Shown piece by piece: positions 35,477-45,503 of a DNA stretch of 64,000 nucleotides. Source of the DNA: Flavobacterium sp. LC2016-13. GTDB taxonomy: Bacteria; Bacteroidota; Bacteroidia; Flavobacteriales; Flavobacteriaceae. Positions within the stretch are counted from its first letter, which is position 1. Every line of letters begins with the position of its first letter. Where the stretch lies: the NCBI RefSeq assembly GCF_009707955.1, contig NZ_WMDQ01000014.1, forward strand, positions 1 to 64,000. Direction: 5' to 3'. A model generated the notes under the pieces. The model did no database searches. It had not been told where the DNA came from and saw nothing but the letters and a program-made list of their open reading frames with translations. Both the position numbers and the translations under genes were made by a program.

Positions 35477-35507
35477 AAAAAGCCTGAGTTTATCACTCAG
35501 GCTTTTT
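35477..35507 (-). terminator. intrinsic terminator between the two aconitase genes
   Basis: AAAAAGCCTGAGT pairs perfectly with ACTCAGGCTTTTT. It follows the acnB stop codon (35537) on the minus strand and precedes the acnA gene. Confidence 0.9.
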
Positions 35508-35536
35508 ATATATAATGATTATAACTAATCGCGTGA

Positions 35537-38308
35537 TTACATCACTAATTGCTTACTAGAAGGAGCAAATCTGGTTAGGTTGATGCCTTCAACTGCAGCT
35601 GTGTATTCTTCCATTGTAGGAGTTCTTCCTAAAATAGTAGAAAGCACTACAACCGGTGTAGACGAAAGTAAAGATTCTCCTTTTTTACCTTCAGTATCTT
35701 CCACAACTCTTCCTTGAAAAAGACGCGTAGAAGTTGCCATTACAGTATCTCCTTTTGCTGCTTTTTCCTGATTACCCATACAAAGGTTACAACCTGGACG
35801 CTCTAAATACAACATTTTTTCATATTCAGTACGTGCTGCACCTTTAGGAGCATTATCGTCGAATTCGAAACCTGAGTATTTTTGTAAAACTTCCCAATCG
35901 CCTTCTGCTTTAAGTTCATCTACAATGTTATAAGTTGGAGGTGCTACTACAAGAGGCGCTTTAAACTCAACTTTACCATGTAAATCTTCAATATTTTTAA
36001 GCATTTGAGCTAAAATTTTCATATCTCCTTTGTGAACCATACAAGAACCGATAAATCCAAGATCTACTTTTTTCACTCCTCCGTAAAAAGAAAGAGGTCT
36101 AATTGTATCGTGTGTATATCTTTTAGAAACATCTGCATTATTTACGTCTGGATCAGCAATCATTGGCTCTACAATTTGATTAAGATCTACTACAACTTCA
36201 GCATAATATTTAGCGTTTGCATCTGGAGTTAAAGCTGGTTTTTCAGCAGATTTAATTTCAGAAATTCTCTTATCTGCTTTATTGATCAATCCTTGAAGAA
36301 CTTGTTTATGATTGTCCATTCCTTTATCGATCATGATCTGGATTCTTCCTTTTGCAATCTCTAGTGAATCAATCAAGGTATCGTCTTCAGAAATACAGAT
36401 CGAAGCTTTTGCTTTCATTTCTGCAGTCCAGTCTGTAAATGTAAATGCCTGGTCAGCAGTAAGAGTTCCAAGATGAACTTCGATAATTCTTCCCTGGAAT
36501 ACGTTTTCACCACCAAATTTCTTAAGCATTTGAGATTGTGTTGAATGAACTACATCACGGAAGTCCATATAACCTTTCATTTCCCCAATAAATGTCACCT
36601 TCACTGATTCAGGAATTGGCATTGAAGCCTCACCTGTCGCAAGTGCAAGAGCAACTGTTCCTGAGTCAGCACCAAAAGCAACACCTTTTGACATTCTTGT
36701 ATGAGAGTCACCACCAATAATGATAGCCCACTCGTCTATTGTAATATCATTTAAAACTTTGTGAATTACATCTGTCATTGAATGATAAATCGCTTTCGGG
36801 TCACGAGCTGTGATTAAACCGAAATCATTCATAAACTTCATCAATTTAGGAATATTAGCCTGAGCTTTTTTATCCCATACTGAAGCAGTATGACAACCTG
36901 ATTGGTATGCACCATCAACGATTGGCGAAATTACTGTAGCAGCCATAGACTCTAATTCCTGAGCAGTCATAAGTCCAGTTGTATCTTGTGAACCTACAAT
37001 ATTAACTTCTACACGAACATCAGATCCGGCGTGTAACACTTTACCTGGAGCTATACCAACAGCGTTTCTGTTGAAGATTTTCTCTACTGCCGTAAGACCT
37101 TGACCTTCAATAGAAATTTCTTTTGACGGAGCAAATACAAGAGGTGCTTCTACGTCCAGAATTTTCGCTGCTAATGTTTGAAGCTTTTTACCAAATACAA
37201 TTGCATATGATCCACCAGCTTTTATAAATTCCACTTTTTGAGGCGTAAATGCCTTAGAAATGTCAATTAGCTCTTGGTCGCCATTGTAAAGTTTCTTCGT
37301 TTTTGTATTTATTGTAAGTACAGTACCTGTAGCAACAGAATATGCTTCTTCTAAAACTGGTTCCCCACTTTCATTTCGAATTATATCTCCATTTGCGTCA
37401 AGCTTTTTTACCCAGTTTTTAAGATCTAAACCAATACCACCTGTAACATCAACAGTTGTTAGGAAAATTGGAGAAATTCCGTTTGTTCCTGCAACAATTG
37501 GAGCAATATTAATAAACGGAACATATGGACTTGCTTGTTTACCTGTCCAAAGTGCTACATTGTTTACACCCGACATTCTAGATGAACCAACACCCATTGT
37601 ACCTTTTTCTGCAATTAGCATCACACTTGCATCAGGATGTTGTGCCTGCAGCATTTTGATTTCGTCTTGTGCCTGAGGAGTAATCATGCATTTACCATGA
37701 AGTTCACGGTCAGAACGAGAGTGAGCCTGGTTACCCGGAGATAGCAAATCTGTCGAAATGTCTCCTTCACCAGCGATATATGTTACTACTTTAATTTCTT
37801 CAACTACTTCTGGCAGTTTAGTAAAAAACTCTGCTTTTGCATAGCTTTCAAGAATCTCTTTTGCTATTGCGTTATCATTTTTAAAAGCTTCCTTTAAACG
37901 GTCAGTGTCTGCCTCATAAAGAAAAACTTGTGATTTAAGAACATTGGCAGCTTCTTTTGCAATAGAAGCATCATTACCCAAAGCTAAATCCAGTAAAACT
38001 TCAATTGAAGATCCACCTTTCATGTGTGACAATAACTCAAAAGCAAATGCAGGAGTTATTTCTTTTACTACTGATTCACCAAGAATAATTTCCTTTAAAA
38101 ATTTAGATTTTACACCGGCAGCACTTGTGGTACCAGGTACAACATTATAAATAAAAAATTTAAGCGAATCTTCTCTGTATTCGTTATTCAAATCTTTAAT
38201 TTGTTCAATAATGTCACTTAATAATTCAGCGCCATCGATTGGTTTTGGGTGAAGTCCCTGATTTTTTCTTTCTTCAATTTCTTGGATATAATCCTTATAA
38301 ATATTCAT
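35537..38308 (-). CDS. acnB: bifunctional aconitase B / 2-methylisocitrate dehydratase
   Basis: A 923-residue AcnB-type enzyme. The N-terminal HEAT-like domain starts MNIYKDYIQEIEERKNQG, followed by the swivel domain (residues about 170-400) and the three core domains. Cluster Cys residues are in DLGFIGSCMVHKGD and ERPGCNLCMGNQ; the active site includes GGDSHTRMSKGV. It is about 60 residues longer than E. coli AcnB, which is usual in Bacteroidota. It is part of the TCA cycle and possibly the methylcitrate cycle. It is the first of two adjacent aconitase genes, with a terminator between them. Confidence 0.95.
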   Translation of the reverse strand: MNIYKDYIQEIEERKNQGLHPKPIDGAELLSDIIEQIKDLNNEYREDSLKFFIYNVVPGTTSAAGVKSKFLKEIILGESVVKEITPAFAFELLSHMKGGSSIEVLLDLALGNDASIAKEAANVLKSQVFLYEADTDRLKEAFKNDNAIAKEILESYAKAEFFTKLPEVVEEIKVVTYIAGEGDISTDLLSPGNQAHSRSDRELHGKCMITPQAQDEIKMLQAQHPDASVMLIAEKGTMGVGSSRMSGVNNVALWTGKQASPYVPFINIAPIVAGTNGISPIFLTTVDVTGGIGLDLKNWVKKLDANGDIIRNESGEPVLEEAYSVATGTVLTINTKTKKLYNGDQELIDISKAFTPQKVEFIKAGGSYAIVFGKKLQTLAAKILDVEAPLVFAPSKEISIEGQGLTAVEKIFNRNAVGIAPGKVLHAGSDVRVEVNIVGSQDTTGLMTAQELESMAATVISPIVDGAYQSGCHTASVWDKKAQANIPKLMKFMNDFGLITARDPKAIYHSMTDVIHKVLNDITIDEWAIIIGGDSHTRMSKGVAFGADSGTVALALATGEASMPIPESVKVTFIGEMKGYMDFRDVVHSTQSQMLKKFGGENVFQGRIIEVHLGTLTADQAFTFTDWTAEMKAKASICISEDDTLIDSLEIAKGRIQIMIDKGMDNHKQVLQGLINKADKRISEIKSAEKPALTPDANAKYYAEVVVDLNQIVEPMIADPDVNNADVSKRYTHDTIRPLSFYGGVKKVDLGFIGSCMVHKGDMKILAQMLKNIEDLHGKVEFKAPLVVAPPTYNIVDELKAEGDWEVLQKYSGFEFDDNAPKGAARTEYEKMLYLERPGCNLCMGNQEKAAKGDTVMATSTRLFQGRVVEDTEGKKGESLLSSTPVVVLSTILGRTPTMEEYTAAVEGINLTRFAPSSKQLVM

Positions 38309-38742
38309 AGTAAAAGTATTTTCTAGGTATTTTTATTTTTTTGTTCGCAAATTTAGTTATTAAAGCCGAGAATTAAAAAAAATATAACGGAAGTAGCCTT
38401 TTCAAAAATTATTATTGTTAAAAAACGATTTTCACTGCTTGTTTTTGTCAAAATATCAATTTTGTATTAAAAAAATGAATTTTTAACATTTTAAAATCTT
38501 TTCTTTAACAAAGTCGAAATTTGATGTTGCAAACAAACTGTATTTTGAGCGTATTTTAAGTCAAGAACCTTTCTAAATAAGCAATTATAACGTTATAGTT
38601 GCGATTTTGAACACCAAATTCTGCCCTTTTTCCGATAGCCAGATTTTGCATAAATATTGCATGAAAAAAATTAAACAAAATATTTGTAATTCAATTTTTC
38701 TATTAACTTTGTAATTCAAAGTTCTTTTAAAAACATAAAACT
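38309..38742. other. 434-base divergent intergenic region
   Basis: AT-rich DNA between acnB and the VIT-domain gene. No gene, repeat or hairpin stands out apart from the promoter at 38684-38711. Confidence 0.5.
38684..38711 (+). promoter_or_regulatory. promoter of the VIT-domain / exosortase N operon
   Basis: TTG at 38684-38686, a 17-base spacer and TAACTTTG at 38704-38711 match the Bacteroidota consensus TTG-N17-22-TAnnTTTG. The start codon follows 31 bases later. Confidence 0.75.
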
Positions 38743-41238
38743 ATGAAATACAAATTAGAAAATGCGAACGATTACATTAATGGAATTGGTGTTGGATTTA
38801 GTGTCTTCACCAGTTTATTCAGTGGCTTTTTTTTATTGATTTTATTATTAAATGAAAACACTAAATTTTTCGGTGCTGGAGTATTGGGCACTCTTACATT
38901 GATAATGGAGTTTATTTACGGAGTTACCGTTACATTCCTTATTCTTAAAAAAAGGGAAAAATATCTTCATTTAACTCCTTTTCTTATACTTAACTGGTTT
39001 ATTGGATGTTTCTGCCTAAATATTTTTGTTCCTATATTTGAAGATCTTCCGTTTTGGGTTTACCTCATCACTTTGCTCTTTTTTATTAGTAATTTTTTCA
39101 TTTACCAAAAAATACAAGGAAATAGTTTTACTCTTTCTCTCTTTTTTATAAATGGATTATCTTATAGTATAATATTGTATTTCACATTCTATCTATTACC
39201 CCTTGCACCTTTTGCCTTCATTGGAATTTTATTATTAGGAATCGGCTTTTATGCATTAGTCCCTTTACTTGTTTCCATTATTCATATAGCAACTATGGCT
39301 CATTATTTTCAAGAAAATAGAAAACATTTTATTTCATTCATCGCAGGTTTTGGATTTATTTTAGTTATGTTATCTTCTTTTGTTGTAATGCTTGACAGAG
39401 AAAGCAGACTTATTAATCTTAGACGTCCCATCAATTCTTTTACTTCAAATGAAGATTTACCCAATTATATTAAAATATCGCAAAGTCTTGAACCTAACTT
39501 TTTTAATGAAATTTTACTAAAAAAAGACATCGTTTATACTGGTCCTGAAAAGTTCTTTAACTATGATCTTGGTTCTTTTGGAGTTGAACAATTTAACGAA
39601 AGAAAAGTCCACAATCCTTTTATTACAATCGCTTACATTTTCTGTGAAGATCTCAATCTGAGCCAAGACGACCAAATTAATATTCTTAAATCTAATTTTG
39701 ACAAAAGATTAGAAACCGAAGAACAGTTGTGGAGCGGTGAAGATTTGGTTACCAAAGACATTAAAGAAGATGTAAAATTATATCCAGACAGCAGGCTTGC
39801 TTATACAGAAATTACTATGGATATTTCCTGTGAGAAAGAATCCTGGCAAGATAAGGAAGCTATTTATTCTTTCCAGCTTCCTGAAGGTTCTGTTGCAACT
39901 TCACTTTCATTATGGGTAAACGGTATTGAAAGAAAAGGAATCTTAACAACAAAAGAGAAAGCTGAAAAAGCATACAAACAAATTGTTGGCGTAGAAAGTC
40001 GTGATCCATCTTTAATGCAATGGAGAGAAGGAAACAAAGTTGTCGTGAGGGTTTTTCCTGTAAATTATAAAACCCCAAGAACTTTTAAATGCGGCTTCAC
40101 TACTCCTTTAAAAGTTGAAGATAATAAATTGAAATACGAAAGCCTTTCTATTAAAGGTCCAAATATTTCAAATGCTTCTACAATTTCCAGAATCCAGATG
40201 ACAGGAAAAATTGATGTAGAGACAAGTAAGGATTTTAAACTGCAAAATAATTTCTATATTAATGAATCAAAAGGTCTTGATGATTGGCAGGCAATAATGC
40301 CTTTGAGCAAAATATCGAAGTTAAATTCTTTTGCATGGAAGGAAAAAATATACGAAGTAAAAGAGAGTCAAAAATTGAACATTCCTTTTAATGCATCAGA
40401 AGTCATTTTAGATTTGAATAGCAACTGGACTTTAAATGAAATAGAATCATTTGTAAGCTTAAAAGGAAAAGAATTTTATGTGTATGATGACAAGGAAAAA
40501 AAAGTAATAAACAAAGAAAATTTCAGAACTATTTTTTTAGATTTCAAATACTTACATTATTCTTTATTACCTCTATTTGAAATCAAAAAAAATAGTTTGA
40601 TTATAACTAAAACCGGAAATTTTTCTGCAAATTTTGAAGAACTTAATGAATCTGAATATTTAAAAAAGATTCGAAGTAAAACTAAATCGCAAAATCTGAA
40701 AGTTATCAATATTTCCGGAGGCATTAATCCATTTTGGCAGACCGTAAAAGAGCAAAAATATGTAGATTTTTACGAGACAAACTTCAGAAATAGTTTAAAA
40801 ATGCTACAGGGAAATTATTTCATCAAGTATAAAACTGCCGATAATGTGGTTAATATTGAGCCCTCAAACATTTCGATTCAGGAAAAACCAAAAGACAGTA
40901 CTATTAAAAGTAATGGTCCAAATCATATTTACAGAATGTATGCTTTTGGGAAAGTTCTTGAGGAACAAATTAAAATTCAAAACGATACCTTAAGTGCTAA
41001 TAAATATGTAACACTTGCAAAAGACGCCAATATTGTAACTCCAATTTCGTCTTTAATTGTTTTGGAAACTGATGCAGATTACAAAAATAACGGAATAGAG
41101 AAAAATGTGGATACTCTTGGCAACTCTTCGATTAAAAATGATGGTGCTGTTCCGGAACCTCACGAATGGTTAATGATTATTATTGGCCTGACTACACTTT
41201 TATTTTACTATCAAAAGAACAAAAAACAAAAAGCTTAA
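38743..41238 (+). CDS. membrane VIT-domain protein with a PEP-type sorting signal (XrtN target)
   Basis: An 831-residue protein. The first 220 residues hold about six or seven hydrophobic spans. A VIT-like domain lies around 320-470 (VTKDIKEDVKLYPDSRLAYTEITMD, split by convention; then LSLWVNGIERKGILTTKEKAEKAYKQ). The C-terminus reads VPEPHEW, a hydrophobic span and QKNKKQKA: PEP motif at 804-806, membrane helix, basic end. This is the layout of PEP-CTERM exosortase substrates. It overlaps the exosortase gene at TAATG, so the pair is co-translated. It matches the family known as the XrtN-system VIT-domain protein. The biological role is not known. Confidence 0.88.
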   Translation: MKYKLENANDYINGIGVGFSVFTSLFSGFFLLILLLNENTKFFGAGVLGTLTLIMEFIYGVTVTFLILKKREKYLHLTPFLILNWFIGCFCLNIFVPIFEDLPFWVYLITLLFFISNFFIYQKIQGNSFTLSLFFINGLSYSIILYFTFYLLPLAPFAFIGILLLGIGFYALVPLLVSIIHIATMAHYFQENRKHFISFIAGFGFILVMLSSFVVMLDRESRLINLRRPINSFTSNEDLPNYIKISQSLEPNFFNEILLKKDIVYTGPEKFFNYDLGSFGVEQFNERKVHNPFITIAYIFCEDLNLSQDDQINILKSNFDKRLETEEQLWSGEDLVTKDIKEDVKLYPDSRLAYTEITMDISCEKESWQDKEAIYSFQLPEGSVATSLSLWVNGIERKGILTTKEKAEKAYKQIVGVESRDPSLMQWREGNKVVVRVFPVNYKTPRTFKCGFTTPLKVEDNKLKYESLSIKGPNISNASTISRIQMTGKIDVETSKDFKLQNNFYINESKGLDDWQAIMPLSKISKLNSFAWKEKIYEVKESQKLNIPFNASEVILDLNSNWTLNEIESFVSLKGKEFYVYDDKEKKVINKENFRTIFLDFKYLHYSLLPLFEIKKNSLIITKTGNFSANFEELNESEYLKKIRSKTKSQNLKVINISGGINPFWQTVKEQKYVDFYETNFRNSLKMLQGNYFIKYKTADNVVNIEPSNISIQEKPKDSTIKSNGPNHIYRMYAFGKVLEEQIKIQNDTLSANKYVTLAKDANIVTPISSLIVLETDADYKNNGIEKNVDTLGNSSIKNDGAVPEPHEWLMIIIGLTTLLFYYQKNKKQKA

Positions 41239-42479
41239 TGAAAGTTTTACTGCAGTCACACACAAAATTAATTGCTATCCTTGCTATAATCATACTGTTG
41301 GTTCTAAACTACAGTATTGTATTTACCGGACTAAACAATAATTTTTTTGGCGTTATATTTTCTATTTTCCTATTTCTTTATGCAGGAAGAAAAACTGCTT
41401 TAAAGATTAGTTATCCGCTGCTTGGATTATTTTTTTTATTAGAATTTATAAGCTACAGACTGCATACAAAGTCTTTGCATTTTCATGCTCTTTTGTTGTT
41501 TGCCTGTTTTGTTTATTACAGTTTTACACAAAAATTTTCTTTTATCGCTTTTATTTGTCTCTTTTTGTTTTCGTCAATTTTTGATCAGCTATTCAATTAT
41601 TTAACTGTCGAAATAAAGCAAGCGCTTTGTTACGGAGTGTATCTAACATTAAAAAATTTCGTTCCGATAACTAAAATTGAAGGGGTTAATTTTTATATCA
41701 ATAATGCGAAAATTTCCATCGATACCGCTTGTATGGGTTTGTCGATGTTTAAAACGGGATTACTCTTTGGCGCTTTTCTATTGACTTTAGAAGAACGTAA
41801 AAACAAAAAGTATTTCAACATTCTGCAAATTTTATTTTTTTGCTGCATAGTAGTGATTCTGAATATTATTTCGAATTATTTCAGAATTATCACTTTAGTT
41901 TTATTCAATTGTACCGAAGAAAATATACTGCATCACACTATTGGAATTACGTGTTTTGTATTTTATCAAATTATTCCTCTTTTATTTCTAATGCGATTGT
42001 TTAATCCAAAAAAAGAAAACATAACTGGCAATTCATTTTTCCCAAAGCTTTTACCAATGATAATTGCTGCCGGAATATTGTTTATTACTAGTTTAGAAAT
42101 TAAAAAAGAACAAAATTATTCGCTGTTAGAAAACCTTAATCCTAATTATAATATTAAAAAAGGAGTTTGGGTCAATAATGAAGTTTTTAAGATTGCAGCC
42201 CCACAAACTTTAATTTATATCAAAACACCAATTCACAAGCCTTTAATTTGCTGGACAGGAAACGGATATAAAATCATTGAGTCTAAAGAAATCATAAGAA
42301 ACAATGAAAAAATATGGCTCACGAAATTAGAAAAAAATAATATTAGATATTTCTCTTATTGGTGGTATGAATATGATAATAAAAAATACACCTCGCTGAC
42401 AGAAGTTTTACTGCTAAAACTTTTTCACAACAAAACGGTACGGTTGATAAACGAAACTAGTATTAAAGAATTGAACTAA
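41238..42479 (+). CDS. xrtN: exosortase N
   Basis: A 413-residue integral membrane protein with about eight to ten spans. Exosortase active-site residues are visible: Cys165 (IDTACMGLSMF), Arg216 (SNYFRII) and a His pair at 232-233 (ILHHTIGI). The C-terminal 130 residues are outside the core. The open frame begins earlier inside the VIT gene, but the ATG sharing its A with the TAA stop at 41238 is the proper start (MKVLLQSHTK). It should cleave and transfer the PEP-type sorting signal of its partner. It appears to be a dedicated one-substrate system. Confidence 0.9.
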   Translation: MKVLLQSHTKLIAILAIIILLVLNYSIVFTGLNNNFFGVIFSIFLFLYAGRKTALKISYPLLGLFFLLEFISYRLHTKSLHFHALLLFACFVYYSFTQKFSFIAFICLFLFSSIFDQLFNYLTVEIKQALCYGVYLTLKNFVPITKIEGVNFYINNAKISIDTACMGLSMFKTGLLFGAFLLTLEERKNKKYFNILQILFFCCIVVILNIISNYFRIITLVLFNCTEENILHHTIGITCFVFYQIIPLLFLMRLFNPKKENITGNSFFPKLLPMIIAAGILFITSLEIKKEQNYSLLENLNPNYNIKKGVWVNNEVFKIAAPQTLIYIKTPIHKPLICWTGNGYKIIESKEIIRNNEKIWLTKLEKNNIRYFSYWWYEYDNKKYTSLTEVLLLKLFHNKTVRLINETSIKELN

Positions 42480-42480
42480 A

Positions 42481-42510
42481 AAAAAGCCTGATTTAAAAAT
42501 CAGGCTTTTT
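42481..42510. terminator. bidirectional terminator between xrtN and the MoxR gene
   Basis: AAAAAGCCTG pairs perfectly with CAGGCTTTTT. It has an A-run before and a T-run after and lies between two convergent genes, so it can serve both. Confidence 0.92.
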
Positions 42511-42519
42511 AGATATATC

Positions 42520-43473
42520 TTACATCAGCTTTTTAATAATAACCTCTTCGGTTATTCCTTCCGCATCTGCTTTGTAGTTTTTAATAATTCTGTGACGCAA
42601 AATTCCGGTTGCAACTGCTTTTACATCTTCAATATCAGGAGAGAATTTCCCTTTGAAAGCTGCATGGGCTTTTGCTGCCAAAATTAAGTTTTGCGAAGCT
42701 CTTGGTCCTGCTCCCCAATCTAAATAATTCTTTACAAAATCATTAGTTAAAGCATTATCAGGACGCGTTTTACTTACTAAAGTTACTGCATATTCAATAA
42801 CATTATCTGCCACAGGAATTCTGCGGATTAAATGTTGGAAATCGATTATTTCCTGCGCAGAAAATAAAGGATTTATTGCTGTTTTAGCATCTGATGTTGT
42901 ACGTTTTACAACCTGAACTTCTTCTTCAAAAGTTGGGTATTCTAATTTTATGGCAAACATAAAACGGTCTAACTGCGCTTCCGGCAACGGATAAGTTCCT
43001 TCTTGCTCAATAGGGTTTTGCGTAGCTAAAACAAAATATGGTAAATCTAATTTATGATTTTCTCCTGCAATTGTTACTGAACGTTCCTGCATTGCTTCAA
43101 GCAAAGCTGCTTGTGTCTTAGGCGGTGTTCTGTTAATCTCGTCTGCTAAAATAATATTCGAAAATACAGGCCCTTTTATAAATTTAAATTTTCTGTTTTC
43201 ATCCAGGATTTCACTTCCCAAAATATCCGAAGGCATTAAATCCGGCGTAAATTGTATTCTTTTAAAATCTAATCCCAGCGCCTGAGACAAAGTATTTATT
43301 AATAAGGTTTTTGCTAATCCAGGTACACCAATTAAAAGAGCATGTCCGCCAGAAAATATGCAAATCAATATTTGATCTACCACTTCATCCTGACCTACAA
43401 TAATTTTGGCTATTTCGGCTTTTAATTCGTTACGTTTTTGAACTAAGTTGTGAATCGCTGCTACGTCAGACAT
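42520..43473 (-). CDS. MoxR-family AAA+ ATPase
   Basis: A 317-residue AAA+ ATPase. Walker A is IGVPGLAKTLL near residue 50; Walker B is ILADEINRTPPKTQAALLEAMQE near 110; sensor 1 is VLATQNPIEQEGTYPLPEAQLDRF near 150. MoxR proteins act as chaperones for VWA-domain proteins in metal insertion or envelope stress responses. In many Bacteroidota the gene precedes DUF58 and VWA genes, but none follows here (the downstream gene is convergent xrtN). The upstream neighbour is a SurA-like foldase with a terminator between, so it is a solitary MoxR. Confidence 0.94.
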   Translation of the reverse strand: MSDVAAIHNLVQKRNELKAEIAKIIVGQDEVVDQILICIFSGGHALLIGVPGLAKTLLINTLSQALGLDFKRIQFTPDLMPSDILGSEILDENRKFKFIKGPVFSNIILADEINRTPPKTQAALLEAMQERSVTIAGENHKLDLPYFVLATQNPIEQEGTYPLPEAQLDRFMFAIKLEYPTFEEEVQVVKRTTSDAKTAINPLFSAQEIIDFQHLIRRIPVADNVIEYAVTLVSKTRPDNALTNDFVKNYLDWGAGPRASQNLILAAKAHAAFKGKFSPDIEDVKAVATGILRHRIIKNYKADAEGITEEVIIKKLM

Positions 43474-43495
43474 TTATGAATGTATTTAAAATTAA

Positions 43496-43533
43496 AAAGA
43501 GTTAGTTCTATGAAAACATAAAACTAACTCTTT
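43496..43533 (-). terminator. intrinsic terminator after the SurA-like gene
   Basis: AAAGAGTTAGTT pairs perfectly with AACTAACTCTTT across a 14-base loop; T-rich on the minus strand after the stem. Confidence 0.85.
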
Positions 43534-43549
43534 TATTTATTTAATAAAA

Positions 43550-44983
43550 TTATTTTTTCAACCAATTGTTTGTAAACTTACAATCTCTGTACTCTCCAAT
43601 AACTTTAATATAAGTATCTTTAATTTTATCATCAAACCATTTTGCAATTGCATTGATTTGTTTTTCTTTTAAAGCTAATTCTTTAATTTTAGTATAATCT
43701 TTAGCATAATCAGCTGTATGCTCGTTGATTCTGTTGGTAACGGTAATCAATTTATATGTTTTTTTACCTTTATCATCTGTGTTTAAAAGTGGTTGAGAAA
43801 CCTCAGTATCTTTTAAATTTGAAACCTGGCTGTATAATGTAGGATCCATTTTTGTAAGTTCAAAACGAGTATCTTGAGTATTAGGATTTACTAAAGTACC
43901 ACCGTTTGTTCTTGTTTCTTTTTCATCAGATTCTGTTCTTGCTGCCTCAGCAAATGTAATTTCTTTATTTACTATCTTATTTCTAATATTAGTAATTCTT
44001 TCTTTAGCATCTTTTAAAGCTGTTTCAGAAACCGTTGGCGCAATCAAAATGTGACGTAATTCTACTTCTTGTCCTTTTATTTTATCAATCATAATAATAT
44101 GATATCCAAAATTAGTTTCAAAAGGCTCAGAAATTTCACCTTCGCCTAAACTAAAAGCAACATCTTTAAATTCTTTAACAAAAGGTGTTTTTCTGGTCAT
44201 TTTATAATAACCTCCACTATGTGCAGATCCCGGATCCTGAGAATATAAAACTGCTTTTGTTGCAAAACTAGAACCTTCTAAAACGTCTTTTCTAATAGCA
44301 TTTAATCTGTCAATTACTTTTTGTTTGTCTTCTTGAGAAACTTTAGGTTCTACCACAATTTGTGCTACTTCCATTTCTGCTCCAAAAGTTGGCAATTCAT
44401 CTTTTGGTATTTTCTTAAAGAAATTACGAACTTCTTCAGGTGTAATTTCAACTGCATCAATAATCTTTTTTTGCATTTCTGAAGCCAGTTTTTGCTCCTT
44501 TAATATATCTGCAAAATAAGTTTTAAATTCCTCTACAGAATTTTTCTTGTAATAAGCTACAACTTTATTAATATCTCCAACTTGTTGAATCATATAATTC
44601 AAACGCTCATCCATCATAGATCTTACTTCGGCATCACTAACAATAATACTATCCTGAATAGCCTGGTGTGCGTATAATTTATCTTCTAAAAGTTTTCCAA
44701 GCATTTGACATCTGGTAATATCTTTTGTAGAACCTCCCTGACTTGCGATCTCCAAATATCCTTTATCAATATCAGAATCTAAAACAATATAATCTCCAAC
44801 ATTAGCAATAATACCATCAATTTTTTGCTTTTGTCCTGAAGGAGTCTCAACTGGTTTTTCAGCTACAACAGCATCTGGTATAATTTCTTGTGCCGAGATA
44901 ATTGAGTTGAAAAAAAATAAAAAACATATTGTTAACCCAAATCTGTAATCAATTGTTTTTAGCTGTAATTTTTTTAATAACAT
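43550..44983 (-). CDS. SurA-like periplasmic peptidyl-prolyl isomerase
   Basis: A 477-residue exported chaperone. It has an N-terminal hydrophobic leader (about residues 17-32, ending SAQE), a SurA-type N-domain (IDGIIANVGDYIVLDSDID near 52), and two rotamase (PpiC/parvulin) domains at roughly 180-280 (VAQIVVEPKVS ... GYHIIMIDK) and 285-385 (ELRHILIAPTVS). It helps fold outer-membrane proteins. The 3' end extends about 60 residues past the second rotamase domain. Monocistronic: a promoter lies at 45105-45134 and a terminator follows. Confidence 0.88.
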   Translation of the reverse strand: MLLKKLQLKTIDYRFGLTICFLFFFNSIISAQEIIPDAVVAEKPVETPSGQKQKIDGIIANVGDYIVLDSDIDKGYLEIASQGGSTKDITRCQMLGKLLEDKLYAHQAIQDSIIVSDAEVRSMMDERLNYMIQQVGDINKVVAYYKKNSVEEFKTYFADILKEQKLASEMQKKIIDAVEITPEEVRNFFKKIPKDELPTFGAEMEVAQIVVEPKVSQEDKQKVIDRLNAIRKDVLEGSSFATKAVLYSQDPGSAHSGGYYKMTRKTPFVKEFKDVAFSLGEGEISEPFETNFGYHIIMIDKIKGQEVELRHILIAPTVSETALKDAKERITNIRNKIVNKEITFAEAARTESDEKETRTNGGTLVNPNTQDTRFELTKMDPTLYSQVSNLKDTEVSQPLLNTDDKGKKTYKLITVTNRINEHTADYAKDYTKIKELALKEKQINAIAKWFDDKIKDTYIKVIGEYRDCKFTNNWLKK

Positions 44984-45503
44984 TATTTTAAATTTAATTT
45001 GAATGCCTTAGACCTTTTAAACTATAAATCTCTTATTCTGATTTTCAAAATCAATCTGAAAATATTAAAAATGCAGGATCTCGTTTCTTTTAACTTATAA
45101 CGAACAAAAATAACAATTCAATTACATAATACAACTATCAGCAATACTATTAACAAAAAATTATAGGATACCTTTTCAATTAGATTATTAATCAACTGTT
45201 TTTCAGATAAAAAATTGCCTTTCTTGTCAAAATAACACGAACTTTTTCGCAAGCTTTAAAGTTTTCACAACTGATAACTTTCATAATAATAGAAGCAATT
45301 ATTCTTCAATGGAATATAAAAAGTTTTCAACACTACAACGTTTTCGTAATATAAATATTTTCTTATAAATAAAAACATAGCAAAATTTATATACTTTCGA
45401 TATGTAATTAATAATTTATTGTGTCTAAAATTATGAATATATCATGTTTACAGTAGAATGATTTTATAATTACAACTTTACTCTAACCTAAACCAAACCT
45501 ATT
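44984..45503. other. 520-base divergent intergenic region
   Basis: No gene is present between the SurA-like and amylase genes. The stretch contains the minus-strand promoter at 45105-45134. A weaker plus-strand TACTTTCG-like octamer near 45391 could serve the amylase gene, with a long leader. Otherwise only AT-rich sequence is seen. Confidence 0.5.
45105..45134 (-). promoter_or_regulatory. promoter of the SurA-like gene
   Basis: On the minus strand: TTG (45134-45132), 19 bases, then TATTTTTG (45112-45105), matching TTG-N17-22-TAnnTTTG. About 120 bases before the start codon. Confidence 0.55.

Noticed and set aside
41166..41237. 24-codon upstream extension of exosortase N
   Set aside because: It overlaps the PEP-type C-terminus of the VIT protein in another frame; the TAATG overlap start is far more natural.
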